DNA of 64,000 nucleotides from Burkholderia cenocepacia (GCF_014211915.1 NZ_CP060039.1:372001-436000); one strand, 5' to 3'. Shown: positions 8,608 through 20,171, counted from the first letter of the stretch. The notes: generated from the sequence alone by a model not told the origin. Numbers and translations are program-made.

Positions 8608-9264
8608 ATGACGCAACCCCGCATTTATCCGCTCGGCGATGCCGCCCTCGTCTGCGAGGTGCCGCCGCCCGCCACGCTCGATTGCCAGCGCCGCGTCTGG
8701 GCCGTGGCCGAGGCCGCGCGCGCATGGCCCGACGTGATCGACGTCGTCCCCGGCATGAACAACCTGACCATCGTGTTCGACGCGCTCGCCGCGACGGCCG
8801 ACTCGCTCACGCCCGCGCTGCGCGACGCGTGGGAAACCGCCGACGTCGAGCACGCGGACGGCCGCGAGGTCGAGATCCCGGTCGAGTACGGCGGGGCCGC
8901 CGGGCCCGACCTGGCGGCCGTCGCCGCCCACACGGGGCTGTCGGCCGACGAGGTCGTCGCACGCCACGCGGCCGGCGCCTACGTCGTGTTCTTCGTCGGC
9001 TTCCAGCCGGGCTTCGCGTATCTGGGCGGCCTCGACGCCGCGCTGCACATGCCGCGCCGCGCGGCGCCGCGCCTCGAGGTGCCGGCCGGCTCGGTCGGCA
9101 TCGGCGGCGCGCAGACGGGTATCTACCCGGCCACGTCGCCCGGCGGCTGGCAACTGATCGGCCGCACGTCGCAGGTGCTGTTCGACCCGGCGCGGCCGCA
9201 GCCGACGCTGCTGCTGCCCGGCGACCGCGTGCGCTTCACCATTGCGGGAGTCGACGCACGATGA
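8608..9264 (+). CDS. pxpB: 5-oxoprolinase subunit PxpB (KipI/AHS1 family)
   Basis: 218 aa single-domain AHS1 protein. Key segments are YPLGDAALVCE at the N-terminus, FFVGFQPGFAYLGGLD, and the strongly conserved PRLEVPAGSVGIGGAQTGIY. With PxpC and PxpA it forms the ATP-dependent 5-oxoprolinase that opens pyroglutamate to glutamate in the cytoplasm. The stop overlaps the pxpC start by ATGA. This is the first gene of the operon divergent from the MarR regulator. Confidence 0.94.
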   Translation: MTQPRIYPLGDAALVCEVPPPATLDCQRRVWAVAEAARAWPDVIDVVPGMNNLTIVFDALAATADSLTPALRDAWETADVEHADGREVEIPVEYGGAAGPDLAAVAAHTGLSADEVVARHAAGAYVVFFVGFQPGFAYLGGLDAALHMPRRAAPRLEVPAGSVGIGGAQTGIYPATSPGGWQLIGRTSQVLFDPARPQPTLLLPGDRVRFTIAGVDAR

Positions 9265-10328
9265 CCCAGAGCAACGCACCGGGCACCATCGAGGTCGTGC
9301 GGGCCGGCCCGCTGTCGACCGTGCAGGATCTCGGCCGCCGCGGCACGCGCCATCTCGGCGTCGCGCAGGGCGGCGCGCTCGACGGCCTCGCGCTCGAAGT
9401 CGGCAACCGGCTGGTCGGCAACCGCCCCGACGCGGCGGCCGTCGAAATCACGATCGGCCCCGCCACGTTCCGCTTCACGCGCGCCACGCGCATCGCGATC
9501 ACCGGCACCGAGTTCGGCGCGACGCTCGACGGCAAGCCCGTGCATTCGTGGTGGAGCCTGCCGGTCGACGCCGGGCAGACGCTCGTGCTGCCGGCCGCGA
9601 AACGCGGCATGCGCGGCTACCTGTGCATCGCGGGCGGCATCGACGTGCTGCCGATGCTCGGCTCGCGCAGCACCGATCTCGCGTCGCGCTTCGGCGGCCT
9701 CGGCGGCCGCACGCTGCGCGACGGCGACCGGCTCCCGGTCGGCGTGCCGCCGGCCGGCGCGGGCTGCCTTTCGGCCGATGCGCCGGAATTCGGCGTGAAG
9801 GCGCCGGCGTGGTGCGCGTTCGTGCGCGTCGACGAGCCGCCGCGCCGTCACCGCCCCGTGCATGCGCCGTGGGCGATGCCCGTGCGCGTGCTGCCGGGCC
9901 CCGATTACGCGTCGTTCGCGGCCGATTCGCAGCAGGCGTTCTGGGATGAGGAATGGCTCGTCACCGCGAACAGCAACCGGATGGGCTATCGGCTCGCCGG
10001 CGCCGAGCTCGTGCGCGAGCGGCCGGTCGAACTGCTGTCGCACGCGGTGCTGCCCGGCACGATCCAGGTGCCGCCGAACGGCCAGCCGATCGTGCTGATG
10101 CACGACGCGCAGACCACCGGCGGCTACCCGAAGATCGGCACGGTGATCCGCGCCGACCTGTGGAAGCTCGCGCAGGCGCGGCTCAACCTGCCGATCCGCT
10201 TCGTGCGCACGACACTCGACGCCGCGCGCGCCGCCCTCGTCGCGGAACGGGCGTACCTGCGGCAGATCGACGTCGCGATCGAGATGCGCGAGGAAGCGCG
10301 CCGCCGCGCCCAATCGCGCGCTGCGTGA
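9261..10328 (+). CDS. pxpC: 5-oxoprolinase subunit PxpC (KipA/AHS2 family, biotin-dependent carboxylase-like)
   Basis: 355 aa. Diagnostic AHS2 motifs are [19 protein letters not shown] near the N-terminus, [15 protein letters not shown], the [11 protein letters not shown] stretch and [14 protein letters not shown] towards the C-terminus. It is the partner of PxpB in the 5-oxoprolinase complex. It is coupled to pxpB by a 4-bp overlap; pxpA follows after a 56-bp gap, so all three are probably one transcript. Confidence 0.94.
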   Translation: MTQSNAPGTIEVVRAGPLSTVQDLGRRGTRHLGVAQGGALDGLALEVGNRLVGNRPDAAAVEITIGPATFRFTRATRIAITGTEFGATLDGKPVHSWWSLPVDAGQTLVLPAAKRGMRGYLCIAGGIDVLPMLGSRSTDLASRFGGLGGRTLRDGDRLPVGVPPAGAGCLSADAPEFGVKAPAWCAFVRVDEPPRRHRPVHAPWAMPVRVLPGPDYASFAADSQQAFWDEEWLVTANSNRMGYRLAGAELVRERPVELLSHAVLPGTIQVPPNGQPIVLMHDAQTTGGYPKIGTVIRADLWKLAQARLNLPIRFVRTTLDAARAALVAERAYLRQIDVAIEMREEARRRAQSRAA

Positions 10329-10384
10329 CAATGGCGGAAAGCGGTAGCGAAGGACGCGCCACGCAACCAGTGGACGAGGAACAT

Positions 10385-11149
10385 ATGGAAATCGATCTGA
10401 ATGCCGATCTCGGCGAAGGATGCGGATCGGACGAGGCGCTGCTCGACCTCGTCACGTCGGCGAACATCGCATGCGGATGGCATGCAGGCGGCGCGAATGC
10501 GATGCGCGACTGCGTGCGCTGGGCCGTGCAGAAAGGCGTGTCGATCGGCGCGCATCCGAGCTTCCACGATCCGGAGAATTTCGGCCGCAAGGAAATGCAG
10601 CTGCCGGCCGGCGACATCTATGCGGGCGTGCTGTACCAGCTCGGCGCGCTGTCGGCGATCGCGCAGGCCGAAGGCGGCCGCATCGCGCACGTGAAACCGC
10701 ACGGCGCGCTGTACAACCAGGCCGCGCGCGACCCGCTGATCGCCGACGCGGTGGTGTCCGCGATCCACGATTTCGATCCGTCGCTCGCGGTGTTCGGGCT
10801 CGCGAACAGCGTGTTCATCGCGGCCGCGCGGCAGGCGGGGCTCGCGGCGGTGGAGGAAGTGTTCGCCGATCGCGGCTACCGCGCGGACGGCTCGCTGGTG
10901 CCGCGCAGCCTGCCCGGCGCGTTGATCGACGATGAAGATGCGGTGCTCGCGCGCACGCTCGACATGGTGCGCAACCGGCAGGTGCGCGCGCTGAGCGGCG
11001 AATGGGTGCCGCTCAATGCGCAGACCGTCTGCCTGCATGGCGACGGGCCGCATGCGCTGGCGTTCGCGAAGCGAATCCGCGCGGCGCTCGAGGCCGCCGG
11101 CGTCGACGTCGTGGCGCCCGGCGCGCTGCAGGCCGACGAAGGCGCGTAA
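10385..11149 (+). CDS. pxpA: 5-oxoprolinase subunit PxpA (LamB/YcsF family)
   Basis: 254 aa. It starts [20 protein letters not shown], the family hallmark, and contains [35 protein letters not shown] and [13 protein letters not shown] 10385 has a GAGGA ribosome site about 5 nt upstream. It is the third 5-oxoprolinase subunit. A rho-independent terminator about 50 bp downstream closes the operon. Confidence 0.95.
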   Translation: MEIDLNADLGEGCGSDEALLDLVTSANIACGWHAGGANAMRDCVRWAVQKGVSIGAHPSFHDPENFGRKEMQLPAGDIYAGVLYQLGALSAIAQAEGGRIAHVKPHGALYNQAARDPLIADAVVSAIHDFDPSLAVFGLANSVFIAAARQAGLAAVEEVFADRGYRADGSLVPRSLPGALIDDEDAVLARTLDMVRNRQVRALSGEWVPLNAQTVCLHGDGPHALAFAKRIRAALEAAGVDVVAPGALQADEGA

Positions 11150-11202
11150 CGCAGCATTCGGCGCAGGGCCCGCGCGCCGCACGTTTTCGTCGCACCAAAG
11201 AA

Positions 11203-11235
11203 AAAAGCGCCCTCGTGGCGCTTTTCCGTTGGTGC
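11203..11235 (+). terminator. Rho-independent terminator of pxpBCA
   Basis: A perfect 9-bp stem AAAAGCGCC / GGCGCTTTT (11203-11211 and 11217-11225) encloses a 5-nt loop, with the T run forming part of the stem. It sits 53 bp after the pxpA stop. Confidence 0.8.
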
Positions 11236-11445
11236 AATCGGTGCGGCTTCGCCGTCTGTCGATTCACCCCCGAAACCGTCTTTCGACGGTGACCGGAAAA
11301 ATATTCCGGATTAAAAAACGTCCGCCGCCGCCCGATCACTGCCTTCCCCGGTCAGACGACGGAACGTCGCTTATGTGCAAGTCGGCCCGCATGCATGTGT
11401 TGTTCGACGATGATTGGCCCCGCCGTGCATGCAGACTCTCCGCGG

Positions 11446-11470
11446 CCGGCACGTGCTTCACGTGCCGGCG
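11446..11470. repeat. Perfect 11-bp inverted repeat with 3-nt spacer
   Basis: GCCGGCACGTG, CTT, CACGTGCCGGC. It lies inside the 558-bp gene-free stretch 11150-11707 between pxpA and the convergent TraB gene. No T run follows immediately, so it is either a weak terminator for one of the converging transcripts or a protein-binding palindrome built on two CACGTG cores. The rest of the gap (11226-11707) includes an AT-rich patch around 11500-11600 with no convincing ORF. Confidence 0.6.
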
Positions 11471-11707
11471 ACGCTCACCCCGCGCTTTATTTCTGCTACC
11501 CCGTAGAACTTATCTATTCTTTTCATTTTTTCAACTTGTGGGGTGAAGAATAGATATTGGCCGAACGGGATGTCAATCGTTTTAAACGCTATTTTCCGAC
11601 GATTCAAGGGTTTTCCTTATCGAGCGGCACTACCGCGCAGGCACGTCGCACGGTACGCGCGACGTCGATCAAACAGGGGGACGATCAGTGCGGGCAGCCG
11701 GTCGCGA

Positions 11708-12845
11708 TCAGTTCGCGTCGACCCGGTATCCTTGCTGGCGCAACAATTCGAGCACGCCGCGCGGGCCACCCAGATGCAGCGCGCCGATCGCGACGAACAG
11801 CGGCCGGTTCGGCGCGGCGATTGCAGTCATCCGTGCAACGAAGCGCCGGTTGCGCTCGTACACGATCTTGTTGTCGAGCGACGCCGACAACGCCTTCGAA
11901 CGGGCGAGCCGTTCGCTCTTCGCGACGGCCCACGCCGAGATCGCATCGGCGTCGCCAATTCGCCACAGCCGGTGCAGCGCCTTGATGTCGTCGGCGTTCT
12001 GCGCGGGCGTCTGCACCATGTCCTGCGCGAGCATCTCGCGCTGCTCGGCCAGCGTCAGCCCGGTGAACGCGCGCATCTGTTCGGCGAGCGTCTCGAGTCC
12101 GATCACGCGGCCGCCCTTCTTCTTCAGGAACACGTTCTGCAGTTGCGCCTCGGTGCCGTATTCGGTCTGCAGGCCCGCGGACAGCGAATCGTAGGTCTCG
12201 ACGACGAGCGCCGCGAGCCACGGCCGCATCTTGCGGATCTCGGCGAGCGCGGCCGGGTTGCCGCGCAGGCGCGCCGCGAGCCGCTGCCACAGCGGCTCGG
12301 GCAGCAGGCGCTGCAGGCACGGGTAGCGGCACACGCCGTACTTCGACACATCGTCCTGCGATTCGAGCAGATCATCGGGCGACAGCTCGAGCGCGAGCGT
12401 CGGCGACGCGGCGAGCGCCGCGAGGATGCGCGGCCGGAACGGCTGCGCGCTCGGGTAATCGGACGGGTCGCCCGTGTGCAGCGTGCCGAGCACGTAGAGC
12501 GTGACCTTGCCCTTGGTCGCGACGTAGAACGGCATGCGCGCCGGCTGCACGCGCACGGTGCCGCGCGACACGGTGCCGTCGGACACGGCCGGCGTATGGA
12601 AGCCCGGCAGGCTCATGCCGGGCGGCGGAACCTGCGACGGACGAATCGGCGAAGTCGCCGGCGCACGCCCCTCGGCGCGCACCGGCTCAACGGGGACCAC
12701 GACGCTGGCCGCCGCGCACGCGCCGGCCAGCGCCGCGCCCGTGACGGTACGCACGCTCCAGCGCCGCGCGTAGCGGTACGCGCGCATCACGCGCGCGCCG
12801 CCTGCCCCCGCACGGCGCACGCCGGACACGCGCGCCGCCAACGCT

Positions 12846-12853
<8 letters not shown>
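11708..12853 (-). CDS. TraB/GumN family protein
   Basis: 381 aa. After a basic, hydrophobic N-terminus (possible signal or anchor, RTVTGAALAGACAAASVVV) comes the family core LYVLGTLHTGDPSDYP, and near the C-terminus RPLFVAIGALHLGGPRGVLELL. The paired GTLHTG and GALHLG motifs are typical of this putative metallo-hydrolase family; its substrate is not established in bacteria. The start overlaps the dppF-type gene by 8 bp and has a strong AGGAGA ribosome site, so it is probably coexpressed with the peptide importer. Confidence 0.88.
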
Positions 12854-13858
<1,005 letters not shown>

Positions 13859-13862
<4 letters not shown>

Positions 13863-14863
13863 CGTGCGCCTCCCGTCAGGTCGAGGTTGGAAACATTGAG
13901 CGGCTTGATGCAGCGCGCGCGCATCGCATCGTTGGCCGGCACCAACGTGTCGAGCGCCGGCCGCGCCTTGCGGCAATCGTCGACGACGTACTTGCAGCGC
14001 GGCGCGAACAGGCACCCGGACGGGCGATCATCGCGGCCCGGCACCATGCCCGGCAATGCGGCAAGGCGACGCGCCCCCTGATTGTGCTCGGGAATCGCCG
14101 CGAGCAGCGCTTCGGTGTACGGATGATGCGGCGCGCGGAAGATGTCGGGCACGCGGTTGGTCTCGATGATCTCGCCCGCGTACATCACCGCGACGCGATG
14201 CGCGACCTCCGACACCACGGCCAGATCGTGCGAGATCAGCACGAGCGCCATCCCGCGCTCCTTCTGCAGCTTCACGAGCAGATCCATGATCTGCGCCTGG
14301 ATCGTCACGTCGAGCGCGGTGGTCGGCTCGTCGGCGATCAGCAGCTTCGGGTTGCACGCGACGGCCATCGCGATCATCACGCGCTGGTTCATCCCGCCCG
14401 ACATCTGGTGCGGGAACGACGCGATGCGGTTCTTCGCATCGGGGATGCCGACCTGGTCGAGCAGTTCGAGCGCGCGCCGGTGCAGCGCGTCGCCGCGCAG
14501 GCCTTCGTGCAGCTTCAGCACTTCCTTGATCTGGTAGCCGACCGTGTAGCTCGGGTTCAGGCTCGTCAGCGCGTCCTGGAACACCATCGCGATGTCCTTG
14601 CCGACGATCTTGCGGCGCGCCTTCGGCGACGCCTTCAAGAGATCCACGCCGTTGAACGTGACTTCATCGGCCGTCACCTTGCCGGGCGCGTCGATCAGGC
14701 CCATCAGCGCCATCATCGTCACGCTCTTGCCCGAGCCCGATTCGCCGACGACGCCCACCACCTCGCCCGGCGCGACCGACAGGTTGATCCGGTCGACCGC
14801 GGGCAGGCCGTTGAAGTTCACCGCGAGATTGCGGATGGTCAGTAGGTTCTGGGTCATGGTCAT
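13859..14863 (-). CDS. dppD: Dipeptide ABC transporter ATP-binding protein DppD
   Basis: 334 aa. Walker A GESGSGKS (40-47), signature [14 protein letters not shown], Walker [14 protein letters not shown]-loop [11 protein letters not shown], and a C-terminal [14 protein letters not shown] metal/cluster-like segment shared with OppD/DppD. It forms the heterodimeric ATPase with DppF. It overlaps dppC by 4 bp on the 5' side. A second in-frame ATG two codons in (14857) is possible. Confidence 0.94.
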
Positions 14864-15777
14864 GCCATCCGTTTCAGCTTGGGATCCAGCGCGTCACGCA
14901 GCCCGTCGCCGAGCAGGTTGATCGCGAGCACCGAAATCAGGATCGACAGGCCGGGCATCGTCACGATCCACCACGCGTTGTCGATGTAGTCGCGTGCGGA
15001 AGCGAGCATCGCGCCCCACTCGGCGGTCGGCGGTTGCACGCCGAGGCCGAGGAAGCCGAGCGCGGCCGCGTCCAGGATCGCCGACGAGAAGCCGAGCGTC
15101 GCCTGCACGATCAGCGGCGCCGTGCAGTTCGGCAGCACCTGCGAGAACATCAGGCGCAGCGTGCCGGCGCCGGCCACGCGCGACGCGGTCACGTATTCCT
15201 TCTGCAGCTCGCCGAGCGCCGACGCACGCGTGAGGCGCACGTAGGCCGGCAGCGCGACGATCGCGATCGCGAACATCGTGTTGGTGAGGCCCGGGCCGAT
15301 GATCGCGACGACCGCGACCGCGAGCAGCAGCGACGGCAGCGCGAGCAGCACGTCCATGATGCGCATCACCGGCGTGTCCGCCCACTTCTGGAAGAACGCG
15401 GCGACCAGCCCGAGCACGATGCCGGGGATCAGCGCGAGCACGACCGACACGAAGCCGATCCAGAACGACATCCGCGCGCCGAACATCAGCCGCGAAAGGA
15501 TGTCGCGGCCCGCTTCGTCGGTGCCGAGGATGAATTGCCAGTTGCCGCCGGCGAGCCACGCGGGCGGAATCTTCACGTAGTCGCGGTATTGCTCGACCGG
15601 GCTGTGCGGCGCGATCAGCGGCGCGAGCAACGCGACTGCGATCAGCACGATCACGACGATGCCCGCGCCGACGGCGCCGCGGTTGCGCGAGAAGTTGGCC
15701 CAGAACTCGCGCAGCGCGAGCGCACGGCCGCCGGCCGGCGCGGATTCGGTCGGCAGGGTATTTTGCAGATTGCTCAT
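14860..15777 (-). CDS. dppC: Dipeptide ABC transporter permease DppC
   Basis: 305 aa inner-membrane permease. The first membrane segment ([20 protein letters not shown], about residues 36-55) is followed by a periplasmic loop ([20 protein letters not shown]). The transport domain contains [20 protein letters not shown] and an EAA-type loop near [19 protein letters not shown]. It pairs with DppB; it starts 5 bp after the dppB stop. Confidence 0.94.
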   Translation of the reverse strand: MSNLQNTLPTESAPAGGRALALREFWANFSRNRGAVGAGIVVIVLIAVALLAPLIAPHSPVEQYRDYVKIPPAWLAGGNWQFILGTDEAGRDILSRLMFGARMSFWIGFVSVVLALIPGIVLGLVAAFFQKWADTPVMRIMDVLLALPSLLLAVAVVAIIGPGLTNTMFAIAIVALPAYVRLTRASALGELQKEYVTASRVAGAGTLRLMFSQVLPNCTAPLIVQATLGFSSAILDAAALGFLGLGVQPPTAEWGAMLASARDYIDNAWWIVTMPGLSILISVLAINLLGDGLRDALDPKLKRMA

Positions 15778-15781
15778 GGGA

Positions 15782-16792
15782 TTACCTCGTGTGGCGGATG
15801 CGCGGATTCAGCACGCCGTACAGCAGGTCGACGACCAGGTTCACGACGATCACGAGCGTCGCGATCAGCAGGATGCCGCCCTGGACGACCGGATAGTCGC
15901 GGCGGCCGATCGCATCGATCAGCCACTTGCCGACGCCGGGCCACGAAAAGAGCGTCTCGGTCAGCACCGCGCCAGCAAGCAGCGTGCCGATCTGCAGGCC
16001 GATCACCGTGACGACCGGGATCAGCGCATTGCGCAGCGCATGCACGACGACCACGCGCACGGGCGACAGCCCTTTCGCGCGGGCGGTGCGGATGTAGTCC
16101 TCGCGCAGCACTTCGAGCATCGACGAGCGCGTCATCCGTGCGATCACCGCGAGCGGGATCGTGCCGAGCACGATCGCGGGCAGAATCAGGTGGCTCACCG
16201 CCGACTTGAACGAACCTTCGTCCGGCGCGAGCAGCGCGTCGATCAGCATGAAGCCGGTCGGGTGCGGGAAATCGTATTCGACCGCGATGCGCCCCGACAC
16301 GGGCGTCCAGCCGAGGGTCGACGAAAACACCATGATGAGGATCAGCCCCCACCAGAAGATCGGCATCGAGTAGCCGGTGAGCGCGGTGCCCATCACGCCG
16401 TGGTCGATGACCGAGCCGCGCCGCAGCGCGGCGATCACCCCGGCCGGCAGGCCGACCGCGAGCGCGAACACGAGCGCGCACAGCGACAGTTCGACGGTCG
16501 CCGGGAAGCGCGCGAAGAATTCGCCCGCGACGCTCGTGTTGGTGATGATCGACATGCCGAGGTCGCCATGCAGCGCCCGGCCGATGTAGTGCAGATACTG
16601 CAGCGGCAGCGGCTCGTCGAGCCCGAGGCGTTTCATCGCCTCCGCGTGCATCGCGGGATCGACGCCGCGCTCGCCCATCATCACTTCGATGGGGTCGCCC
16701 GGTATCAGGTGAATCAGCGCAAACGCCAGGATGGTGATGCCGATGAAAGTCGGGATCACCATCCCCACGCGGCGCAACACGAATCTGAGCAT
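15782..16792 (-). CDS. dppB: Dipeptide ABC transporter permease DppB
   Basis: 336 aa. The N-terminal membrane helix MLRFVLRRVGMVIPTFIGIT is typical of DppB/OppB. Six predicted membrane segments and the EAA loop EVLREDYIRTARAKGLSPVR are present. It forms the membrane channel with DppC. The 118-bp gap to dppA on the upstream side contains a perfect 14-bp hairpin (16828-16862). Confidence 0.94.
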   Translation of the reverse strand: MLRFVLRRVGMVIPTFIGITILAFALIHLIPGDPIEVMMGERGVDPAMHAEAMKRLGLDEPLPLQYLHYIGRALHGDLGMSIITNTSVAGEFFARFPATVELSLCALVFALAVGLPAGVIAALRRGSVIDHGVMGTALTGYSMPIFWWGLILIMVFSSTLGWTPVSGRIAVEYDFPHPTGFMLIDALLAPDEGSFKSAVSHLILPAIVLGTIPLAVIARMTRSSMLEVLREDYIRTARAKGLSPVRVVVVHALRNALIPVVTVIGLQIGTLLAGAVLTETLFSWPGVGKWLIDAIGRRDYPVVQGGILLIATLVIVVNLVVDLLYGVLNPRIRHTR

Positions 16793-16827
16793 GATGCGTC
16801 TCGTATTTTCTTGTGGGAAATGTGCGA

Positions 16828-16862
16828 CCGGCGACGAGGGGCTTTTGACCCCTCGTCGCCGG
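16828..16862 (-). terminator. Intercistronic 14-bp hairpin between dppA and dppB
   Basis: Perfect arms at 16828-16841 and 16849-16862 (CCGGCGACGAGGGG and its complement) flank a 7-nt loop. On the dpp transcript it lies 49 nt after the dppA stop and 36 nt before the dppB start, and no T run follows. In binding-protein ABC operons such hairpins commonly act as partial terminators or 3'-end stabilisers that raise the level of the binding protein over the permease. Confidence 0.65.
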
Positions 16863-16910
16863 ATGATTTCAAGCCGGTTTTCTCAATGACGACAGCTTAC
16901 GCCAGCCGGG

Positions 16911-18539
16911 TTACTTCACGCTGACACCGTCGAAACGCGCATAGCCGAGCGGCTCGATACGCATGTCGACCACGTTCTTGCGCACCGGCTGGTAGACCGT
17001 CGAGTTCGCGATCGGCGAGAACGGCAGCTGTTGCGCGAAGATCTGCTGCGCCTGCGTGTAGAGCTTCGTGCGTGCGTCCTGGCCCGTCGTCGTGCGGCCC
17101 TTCTGCACCAGCTCGTCGAACGGCTTGTAGCACCAGTGCGAGAAGTTGTTGCCCTTGATCGCCTCGCAGCCGAGCAGCGTGCCGAGCCAGTTGTCCGGAT
17201 CGCCGTTGTCGCCCGTCCAGCCGATCAGCATCGTGTCCTGCTCGCCCGAGTGCGCGCGCTTGATGTACTCACCCCACTCGTACGTGACGATCTTCGCCTT
17301 CACGCCGATCTTCGCCCAGTCGGCCTGGATCATCTCGGCCATCAGGCGGGCGTTCGGGTTGTACGCGCGCTGCACCGGCATCGCCCACAGCGTGATCTCG
17401 AACCCGTTCGGGAAGCCGGCCTTCGCGAGCAGCGCCTTCGCCTTCGCGGTGTCGTAGGCCGCCATCTTCAGGTTCTTGTCGTACGACCATTGGGTCGGCG
17501 GCATCGGTGCGGTCGCGGCCTGGCCGGCGCCCTGGTAGACCGACTCGAGAATCGCCTTCTTGTTGATCGCCATGTCGAGCGCCTGACGCACTTCAAGCTT
17601 GTCGACCGGCTTGTGCTCGACGTTGTACGCGAGGTAGCCGAGGTTGAAGCCGGCCTGCGACGGCATGTCGACGTTCGAATCGGCCTTCAGCGTCGCGATG
17701 TCGGCCGGACGCGGATAGCTCATCACCTGGCATTCGTTGCGCTTGATCTTCTGCACGCGCACGCCCGGGTCCGGCGTGATCGAGAAGATCAGCTTCGACA
17801 GCTTCACCGCACCCTTCTTCCAGTAATCAGGATTGCCATCGAAGCGGATCGTCGCGTCCTTCGTGTAGCTGCGGAAGATGAACGGGCCCGTGCCGACCGG
17901 CTTCTGGTTGATGTCGGCGGCCTTGCCGGCCTTCATCAGCTGGTCGCCGTATTCGGCCGACAGGATCGACGCGAATTCCATCGCCATGTTCTGGATGAAC
18001 GGCGCGTTCGGCTCGGCCAGCGTGAACTTCACGGTGTACGGATCGACCTTCTCGATCTTCGTGATCAGCTTGTCGAGGCCCATGTCGGTGAAGTACGGGA
18101 ACGACACCGGGTACGCCTTGCGGAACGCATTGTTCGGGTCGAGCATGCGCTCGAACGAGAACACGACGTCGTCCGCGTTGAATTCACGCGTCGGCTTGAA
18201 GAAGTCGGTCGTGTGGAACTTCACGCCGTGGCGCAGGTGGAACGTGTACACCTTGCCGTCGGACGACACGTCCCACTTCTCGGCGAGGCCGGGCTCGACC
18301 TTCGTGCCGCCGCGCTCGAATTCGACGAGGCGGTTGTAGACGGTGAACGTGGCGGCGGTGAAATCGACGCCGGTCGTAAATTGCGCGGAATCGAAACCCG
18401 CCGGGCTGCCTTCTGAGCAGTAGACGAGCGTTTTGTTCGGGATCTGTGCGAATGCAGAGCCCGCGACGCCGAGCGATGCCGCTGCCACGCCTGCCATGGC
18501 GGTAACACGCAGGGTGTGCAACAGACGGTTGTATTCCAT
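16911..18539 (-). CDS. dppA: Dipeptide-binding periplasmic protein DppA (SBP_bac_5)
   Basis: 542 aa. The signal peptide ends near AGSAFAQ (about residue 32). The mature protein opens KTLVYCSEGSPAGFDSAQFT, as in DppA, and has the family pattern KWDVSSDGKVYTFHLRHGVK and a C-terminal DNGDPDNWLGTLLGCEA region. It delivers dipeptides to DppBCDF. The ribosome site GGAGG lies immediately before the ATG, consistent with high expression. It is the first gene of the operon. Confidence 0.95.
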   Translation of the reverse strand: MEYNRLLHTLRVTAMAGVAAASLGVAGSAFAQIPNKTLVYCSEGSPAGFDSAQFTTGVDFTAATFTVYNRLVEFERGGTKVEPGLAEKWDVSSDGKVYTFHLRHGVKFHTTDFFKPTREFNADDVVFSFERMLDPNNAFRKAYPVSFPYFTDMGLDKLITKIEKVDPYTVKFTLAEPNAPFIQNMAMEFASILSAEYGDQLMKAGKAADINQKPVGTGPFIFRSYTKDATIRFDGNPDYWKKGAVKLSKLIFSITPDPGVRVQKIKRNECQVMSYPRPADIATLKADSNVDMPSQAGFNLGYLAYNVEHKPVDKLEVRQALDMAINKKAILESVYQGAGQAATAPMPPTQWSYDKNLKMAAYDTAKAKALLAKAGFPNGFEITLWAMPVQRAYNPNARLMAEMIQADWAKIGVKAKIVTYEWGEYIKRAHSGEQDTMLIGWTGDNGDPDNWLGTLLGCEAIKGNNFSHWCYKPFDELVQKGRTTTGQDARTKLYTQAQQIFAQQLPFSPIANSTVYQPVRKNVVDMRIEPLGYARFDGVSVK

Positions 18540-18863
18540 GTTTCCTCCAGGTCTCCAGATCGGAACCGGCCCCGCCAGGGTCCGGCGTACGCGGATATTA
18601 CTTGAGCTAGCGATCCTGCAACAAGCTGGAGAAAAAACTCTTCTATATGCCCGCCGGGTTTTTGCCGATTTTTAGTGGGGGTAAAAAATGCAACGACGCG
18701 CGCGAGCGACCATTCCGTTCATTTTGCGGCATGTTTCGTTCGACGACTAAACAATTCGGGCGCGAACACGAAGGGGCGACGCACCGTTTGCCCGCGTTGC
18801 GCAGCACATCATTGCGTTTCGCGAAACGATCGATTCGATGACCGTCTTCACATCGTCATGTCG
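18540..18863. other. Intergenic region upstream of dppA
   Basis: This 324-bp stretch carries the dppA leader and presumably its promoter; on the minus strand an AT-rich patch lies at 18630-18690. A perfect 14-bp palindrome CGTTTCGCGAAACG sits at 18815-18828, close to the 3' end of the transporter gene. I see no gene. Confidence 0.5.
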
Positions 18864-20171
18864 TCACGCCGGCGCATCGAGGTCGGCGTTGCGCGCGGGT
18901 ACGAACGCGACCGCCACGATCGACAGCGCGATCCCCGCCATCACGTAGTAGGTCGGCGCGAGCGGCGTGCCGGTCACCTTGATCAGCCACGTGACGATGA
19001 ACTGGCCGAAGCCGCCGAACAGCATCACCGCGACGTTGTACGCTATCGACAGCCCGGTCGAGCGCACGTTGGCCGGGAACAGTTCGGCGATCATCGCGCC
19101 GAACGGCCCGTAGTAGCCTGCCAGCGTCACCGACAGCACGGCCTGTACCGCGATCAGCCGCCCGATGCTCGGCGCGGCGTCGAGCCACGCGAACAGCGGA
19201 TACATCAGCGCGAGCGTCAGCACCAGCGACCACAGCGACAGCCCCTTGCGCCCGATGCGGTCCGACCACGCGCCCGCGACCGGCGACAGCACCATCAGCA
19301 GCAGGTTGCCGACGATCACCGCGTAGAACGATTCCGCATACGGCAGCTTCAGCTGCTTCACCGCGAAGGTCGGCAGATAGCTGATCAGCACGTAGATCGT
19401 CACGGTGAGCGCGATCACCGAGCCGAGCCCGCACAGCACCTCGCGCGGGTGGCGCGTGAACACTTCGCCGAGCGTCGCGCGGCGCGCGCTCTGCTGCGCA
19501 TGCAGGAACGCTTCGGAATCGGCGAGATGGCGGCGGATGTAGAAGCCGATCGGGCCGATCACGAGCCCGAGGATGAACGGCACGCGCCAGCCCCAGCTGC
19601 GCAGCGCGTCGTGCGACAGCCCGCGCGTGACGGCCGCGCCGACGAGCGCGCCGATCAGCAGCGCGGCCGCCTGGCTCGCCATCTGCCAGCTGCCGTAGAA
19701 ACCGCGTTTCGAGAACGGCGCCGCTTCGATCAGCAGCGCGGTCGCGCTGCCGAATTCGCCGCCCGCGGAGAAGCCCTGCAGCAGGCGGCCGAGCACGATC
19801 AGGATCGGGCCGCCGATGCCGATCGCCGCATAGGGCGGCGCGATCGCGAGCAGGAAGATGCCGGCCGTCATCAGCAGGATCACGAGCGACAGCGCGGCCT
19901 TGCGGCCCGCGCGGTCCGCGTACAGCCCGAACACGATGCCGCCGATCGGGCGCATGAAGAACGCGACGCCGAACGTCGCGGTGGTGAGCAGCAGCGACGA
20001 GTATTCGCTGGAGGTGGGGAAGAACAGCTCGGCGATCACGACCGTCATGAAGCCGAATACCGTGAAGTCGTACCACTCGAGCGCATTGCCGATCACGGCG
20101 GCCACCACCGCACGCCGGTTCAGCGCACGCTCGGGCCGGGTCGTTTTCGTTGAACTCGCAATCGTCGCCAT
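18864..20171 (-). CDS. MFS transporter, metabolite:H+ symporter (MHS) family
   Basis: 435 aa with 12 predicted membrane helices. The N-terminus AAVIGNALEWYDFTVFGFM and the loop GLYADRAGRKAAL are the MHS hallmarks shared with citrate, alpha-ketoglutarate and proline/betaine symporters. A second RIGRKG loop follows in the C-terminal half. The substrate cannot be assigned from sequence; a carboxylate is most likely. ATG 20171 has a GAGG ribosome site. It is flanked by the dpp leader and, on the same strand upstream, the HiPIP gene with its own terminator. Confidence 0.88.
   Translation of the reverse strand: MATIASSTKTTRPERALNRRAVVAAVIGNALEWYDFTVFGFMTVVIAELFFPTSSEYSSLLLTTATFGVAFFMRPIGGIVFGLYADRAGRKAALSLVILLMTAGIFLLAIAPPYAAIGIGGPILIVLGRLLQGFSAGGEFGSATALLIEAAPFSKRGFYGSWQMASQAAALLIGALVGAAVTRGLSHDALRSWGWRVPFILGLVIGPIGFYIRRHLADSEAFLHAQQSARRATLGEVFTRHPREVLCGLGSVIALTVTIYVLISYLPTFAVKQLKLPYAESFYAVIVGNLLLMVLSPVAGAWSDRIGRKGLSLWSLVLTLALMYPLFAWLDAAPSIGRLIAVQAVLSVTLAGYYGPFGAMIAELFPANVRSTGLSIAYNVAVMLFGGFGQFIVTWLIKVTGTPLAPTYYVMAGIALSIVAVAFVPARNADLDAPA

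Noticed and set aside
15034..16924. Long plus-strand frames rich in Arg, Asp and His opposite dppB/dppC
   Set aside because: Antisense shadows of membrane protein genes; no coding signatures.
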